Source of the DNA: Saprospiraceae bacterium
GTDB taxonomy: Bacteria; Bacteroidota; Bacteroidia; Chitinophagales; Saprospiraceae
Direction of reading: 5' to 3'
Assembly: GCA_020850025.1 (NCBI GenBank)
Contig: JADZFI010000524.1
Span: 1-7,618 of the forward strand
DNA length: 7,618 bases
The position numbers and the translations under genes were made by a program. A model generated the notes under the pieces. That model did no database searches and was not told the origin of the DNA. It saw only the letters and a list, made by a program, of their open reading frames with translations. Shown here piece by piece: positions 5,591 to 7,618 of this stretch (within the stretch, counting starts at the first letter, position 1; each line of letters begins with the position of its first letter).

Positions 5591-6891
5591 TATTGGCGGT
5601 ATTTTTTCTCGAATCGCTGGTACAATTGCTTGTGTTTATTGTCCAGGCTAATGCTGCGGCCCTGGATGAAAGCGGCAGTTACCTGGCAGGTACGCATATC
5701 CAGGGCATCGCCTTCAGAAATAAACAGCGTGGCATCCTTGCCGGTTTCCAGCGAGCCGCAGGTTTTATCAATGCCCAGCACTTTGGCGGCGTTGAGGGTC
5801 ATGGCTGTTACGGCGGCTTCTTTATTAAGTCCGAAACCCACCGCTTGTCCGGCCTGGAATGGTAGATTCCGCTGCTGCCAAAAGCCCTGATCGGATATGA
5901 CAAAGAGTACGCCTTTTTCCTGTAACAGAGCTGGTGTTTTGAATGGTTGATCTACATCCTCATCCTCACGTGAGGGCAGCCGCTGGGTTTTGCTCAAAAT
6001 GACAGACACTTTATGTTCTACCAGAAAATCCGGGATCATCCAGGCATCCGAAGCGCCAACCAGTACAGGCTTGCATCCAAAGCTTTCGGCAAAAAGCACG
6101 GATTCCTGCATGGTTTTGGCCTGGTCAGCATGAATATAGAGGGTGCTTTTTTGTGTAAAAAGCCCTCTCATGGCTTCAAATCTGACGTTTTTTACCTCCG
6201 GGGCAGGCTGTTGTGCATAGGCTTTTGCCTCTTCAAAAAAGCGGCGAAGCGCCTGCACTTCATTTTCATATTGTTCATTTTTGCGCATACCGGGATTGCC
6301 GGATTGGAATCCGCCAAAGGCGCGCATGGCAGGCCAATTTAAATGGATGCCTTCGTCGGTTTTGTATGCAGCGTCTTCCCAGTTCCAGGCATCCAGCTGA
6401 ACAACAGAGGAGGCGCCTGAAATTACGCCGCCTTGTGGCGTCACCTGGGCCATTAAAACACCATTCGACCGCACCGTAGGGGTAACTTCCGAATCCGTAT
6501 TATAGGCAATAATGGAACGCAGGTTTGGATTGTACTGCCCAATATCAGCATAGTCGTTGGTAGCTCTGGCAGCTTCTATTTCAGAGAGTCCAAGGTTGGA
6601 ATTGGTGGCTATAAACCCGGGATAAACATGCTTGCCGGCAGCATCGTACACCGTAGCGTATTTGCTACGGTCTATCCGAATAGTGGTCGCATCTGCCACC
6701 AACGTCAGTTTTCCGTCTTCAAACCCAATGGCACTGTTCGCAATCACAGCGCCGTTGCCAAGATGTGCCGTGGCTCCTAAAATCAGGACTGCGCCGGTTT
6801 GAGCCGGGGCTGGAGAAGGATTTTGAGCCTGAGCATTGCCCAAAAGCAATACAAATAAAAGGAGGGTAAAACAACGCAGGTGCATAGACAT
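5590..6891 (-). CDS. Exported amidohydrolase-like protein lacking the HxH metal motif
   Basis: From the ATG at 6891 this is 433 residues, starting with a clear signal peptide: MSMHLRCFTLLLFVLLLGNAQAQ, with cleavage likely after AQA. A start at 6936 would overlap the preceding stop (ATGA) but push the hydrophobic core to residue 22, so 6891 is preferred. The overall pattern is the amidohydrolase/imidazolonepropionase-like superfamily: a beta-sandwich start (AVLILGATAHLG), VYPGFIATNSN (89-99), NPNLRSIIAYNTDS and SSVVQLDAWNWEDA in the middle, LYIHAD (252-257), ISDQ (332-335), and a C-terminal LGIDKTCGSLETGKDATL (372-389). The canonical PGxIDxHxH is replaced by PGFIATNSN, so the first two metal-binding His are Asn97 and Asn99. 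The next expected His region reads LVGASD, also without His. His254 and Asp334 remain. Classical two-metal hydrolysis is therefore doubtful. It is probably periplasmic, or a lipid-free envelope protein, and shares a transcript with the MmcQ-like gene. Confidence 0.9.
   Translation of the reverse strand: MSMHLRCFTLLLFVLLLGNAQAQNPSPAPAQTGAVLILGATAHLGNGAVIANSAIGFEDGKLTLVADATTIRIDRSKYATVYDAAGKHVYPGFIATNSNLGLSEIEAARATNDYADIGQYNPNLRSIIAYNTDSEVTPTVRSNGVLMAQVTPQGGVISGASSVVQLDAWNWEDAAYKTDEGIHLNWPAMRAFGGFQSGNPGMRKNEQYENEVQALRRFFEEAKAYAQQPAPEVKNVRFEAMRGLFTQKSTLYIHADQAKTMQESVLFAESFGCKPVLVGASDAWMIPDFLVEHKVSVILSKTQRLPSREDEDVDQPFKTPALLQEKGVLFVISDQGFWQQRNLPFQAGQAVGFGLNKEAAVTAMTLNAAKVLGIDKTCGSLETGKDATLFISEGDALDMRTCQVTAAFIQGRSISLDNKHKQLYQRFEKKYRQ
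6138..6168. repeat. Bulged 12-bp hairpin inside the amidohydrolase-like gene
   Basis: AGAGG (6138-6142) plus GCTTTTT (6145-6151) pair with AAAAAGC (6157-6163) plus CCTCT (6164-6168), leaving a 2-base bulge and a 5-base loop. It is within coding sequence for MRGLFTQKSTLY, shortly before the retained His254. It may be coincidental. Confidence 0.35.
6651..6670. repeat. Perfect 7-bp hairpin inside the amidohydrolase-like gene
   Basis: CCGTAGC (6651-6657) and GCTACGG (6664-6670) form a perfect stem around a 6-base loop. It lies in the coding region for RSKYATV near the mature N-terminus. No U-tract follows, so it is not a terminator in form. A role in the mRNA is possible but unproven. Confidence 0.4.
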
Positions 6892-6932
6892 TAGAATCGG
6901 GTAAATTGAAGGACAATAATAGCGTTTTCCAC

Positions 6933-7618
6933 TCAATGCCTTAGGGAAATGTTCTTGCCGGTAGATTTATTAGCCAGGAATGCGAACAAACAAGCCGTCC
7001 AGAAAGAAAACATGGAGTAGATCAGAGCAGGCTTGACCATCACCTGGTTGCCCAGGAGATTACCGGCTATCAGAAATGCAAGGGTAGTATTTTGAACGCC
7101 ACTTTCCATAGCGGCAGTCAGGCGTGATGCATGTGGCGCCCGAATGTATTTCAGGGCAAAGTAGCCGGTCAATAGACATGCGATGTTTTGCAACATACCT
7201 ATCGGCAACAACAGCAGGATATCTTTTGCCGTTAAGCCGGTGCCTCCAACACTCTCGCTGCCGAACAGTTTGACAGCGAACACCACGGCCAGCAGACCGA
7301 GCATGATGTATTTTGCCGGCTTACTTATTCTTTCTGCAAGAGCCGGACGCATTTTTCTAAGCCAAACCCCCAGAAATGCCGGGATGATCGTGATAAAGAA
7401 TATATGCCCCACCGTATCCCAGAATGGCAGATGCAAGTCGGACGATTTATCCCAAAAGACCCGCAAACCAAGAGTCACCACAATGGGGATGGAAAAAAGG
7501 GTTAGTGCGCTGTTGACCGCCGTCAAGGAAAGCGACAAGGCGACATTCCCGCGCCATAGGTAGGTCAGGAACCCGGAGGTGGCGCCACCCGGGCTTGCGG
7601 CTAGTATGATGAACCCCA
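6933..7618 (-). CDS. Bile acid:sodium symporter (BASS/SBF) family transporter, N-terminus beyond window
   Basis: The visible 227 residues are the C-terminal two thirds of an SBF-domain (PF01758) integral membrane transporter; full proteins are about 300-330 residues, so roughly 80-100 are missing off the right edge. At least six hydrophobic segments can be seen. Two family signatures are present: ASPGGATSGFLTYLWRGNVA (visible residues 7-26) with LSLSLTAV (27-34), and MESGVQNTTLAF (170-181). These belong to the two crossed discontinuous helices that bind sodium in bacterial ASBT structures. The Ser, Ser/Thr and Glu/Gln ligands align by spacing, but the usual Asn after GGxxS is Gly15. The substrate could be an organic anion such as a bile-acid-like compound, pantoate or a keto acid; nothing here decides. 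It ends 41 bp before the amidohydrolase-like start on the same strand, so co-transcription is plausible. A TTG start at 7538 would cut into the signature and is not credible. Confidence 0.92.
   Translation of the reverse strand, partial: GFIILAASPGGATSGFLTYLWRGNVALSLSLTAVNSALTLFSIPIVVTLGLRVFWDKSSDLHLPFWDTVGHIFFITIIPAFLGVWLRKMRPALAERISKPAKYIMLGLLAVVFAVKLFGSESVGGTGLTAKDILLLLPIGMLQNIACLLTGYFALKYIRAPHASRLTAAMESGVQNTTLAFLIAGNLLGNQVMVKPALIYSMFSFWTACLFAFLANKSTGKNISLRH

Overview
The window looks like chromosomal DNA from a member of the Bacteroidota, most likely near the Saprospirales (Lewinella/Haliscomenobacter type). The evidence is a C-terminal type IX secretion (T9SS) sorting domain, the lack of convincing Shine-Dalgarno sequences before any start, and a neighbouring DUF1800/DUF1501 gene pair of a kind common in this phylum. 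Base composition looks even throughout. I see no tRNA, rRNA, CRISPR array, insertion sequence, phage gene or integration scar. The phylum is well supported; the order is inference.

Layout, left to right. (1) A leftward two-gene unit: a DUF1800 protein (1153-2880) followed after 40 bp by a DUF1501 protein (1-1112, C-terminus outside the window). Both open with a twin-arginine-like motif. (2) A non-coding divergent region (2881-3079). (3) A rightward pair: a sialidase-like beta-propeller protein with a T9SS sorting domain (3113-4522), then a UPF0173 metallo-beta-lactamase-fold hydrolase (4546-5229). (4) Converging on these with only 7 bp between stops, a leftward three-gene cluster: a BASS-family transporter (6933-7618, N-terminus outside the window), an exported amidohydrolase-like protein (5590-6891) and an MmcQ/YjbR-family protein (5237-5590). 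The last two overlap by one base (TAATG).

The most notable observation is at the start of the beta-propeller gene. The frame upstream of the first usable ATG encodes a near-perfect signal peptide, but its natural start reads ATG-AGA-TAA, a nonsense codon at position 3 that is one base from AAA (Lys). A T9SS cargo needs a Sec signal peptide, so this is a fresh nonsense mutation, a sequencing error, or an unusual initiation arrangement. Second, the amidohydrolase-like protein has Asn-Ser-Asn where the metal-binding His-x-His should be, and is probably a non-canonical or non-catalytic member. Third, the transporter has Gly where BASS proteins usually carry a sodium-binding Asn.

How the genes work together is only partly readable. 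The left half encodes cell-envelope or secreted proteins of unknown biochemical role. The right half looks like housekeeping and uptake genes with no obvious common pathway. I do not see a clear new defence or mobile system. The best candidates for undescribed biology are the DUF1800/DUF1501 export pair and the Cys-rich propeller encoded divergently from it.
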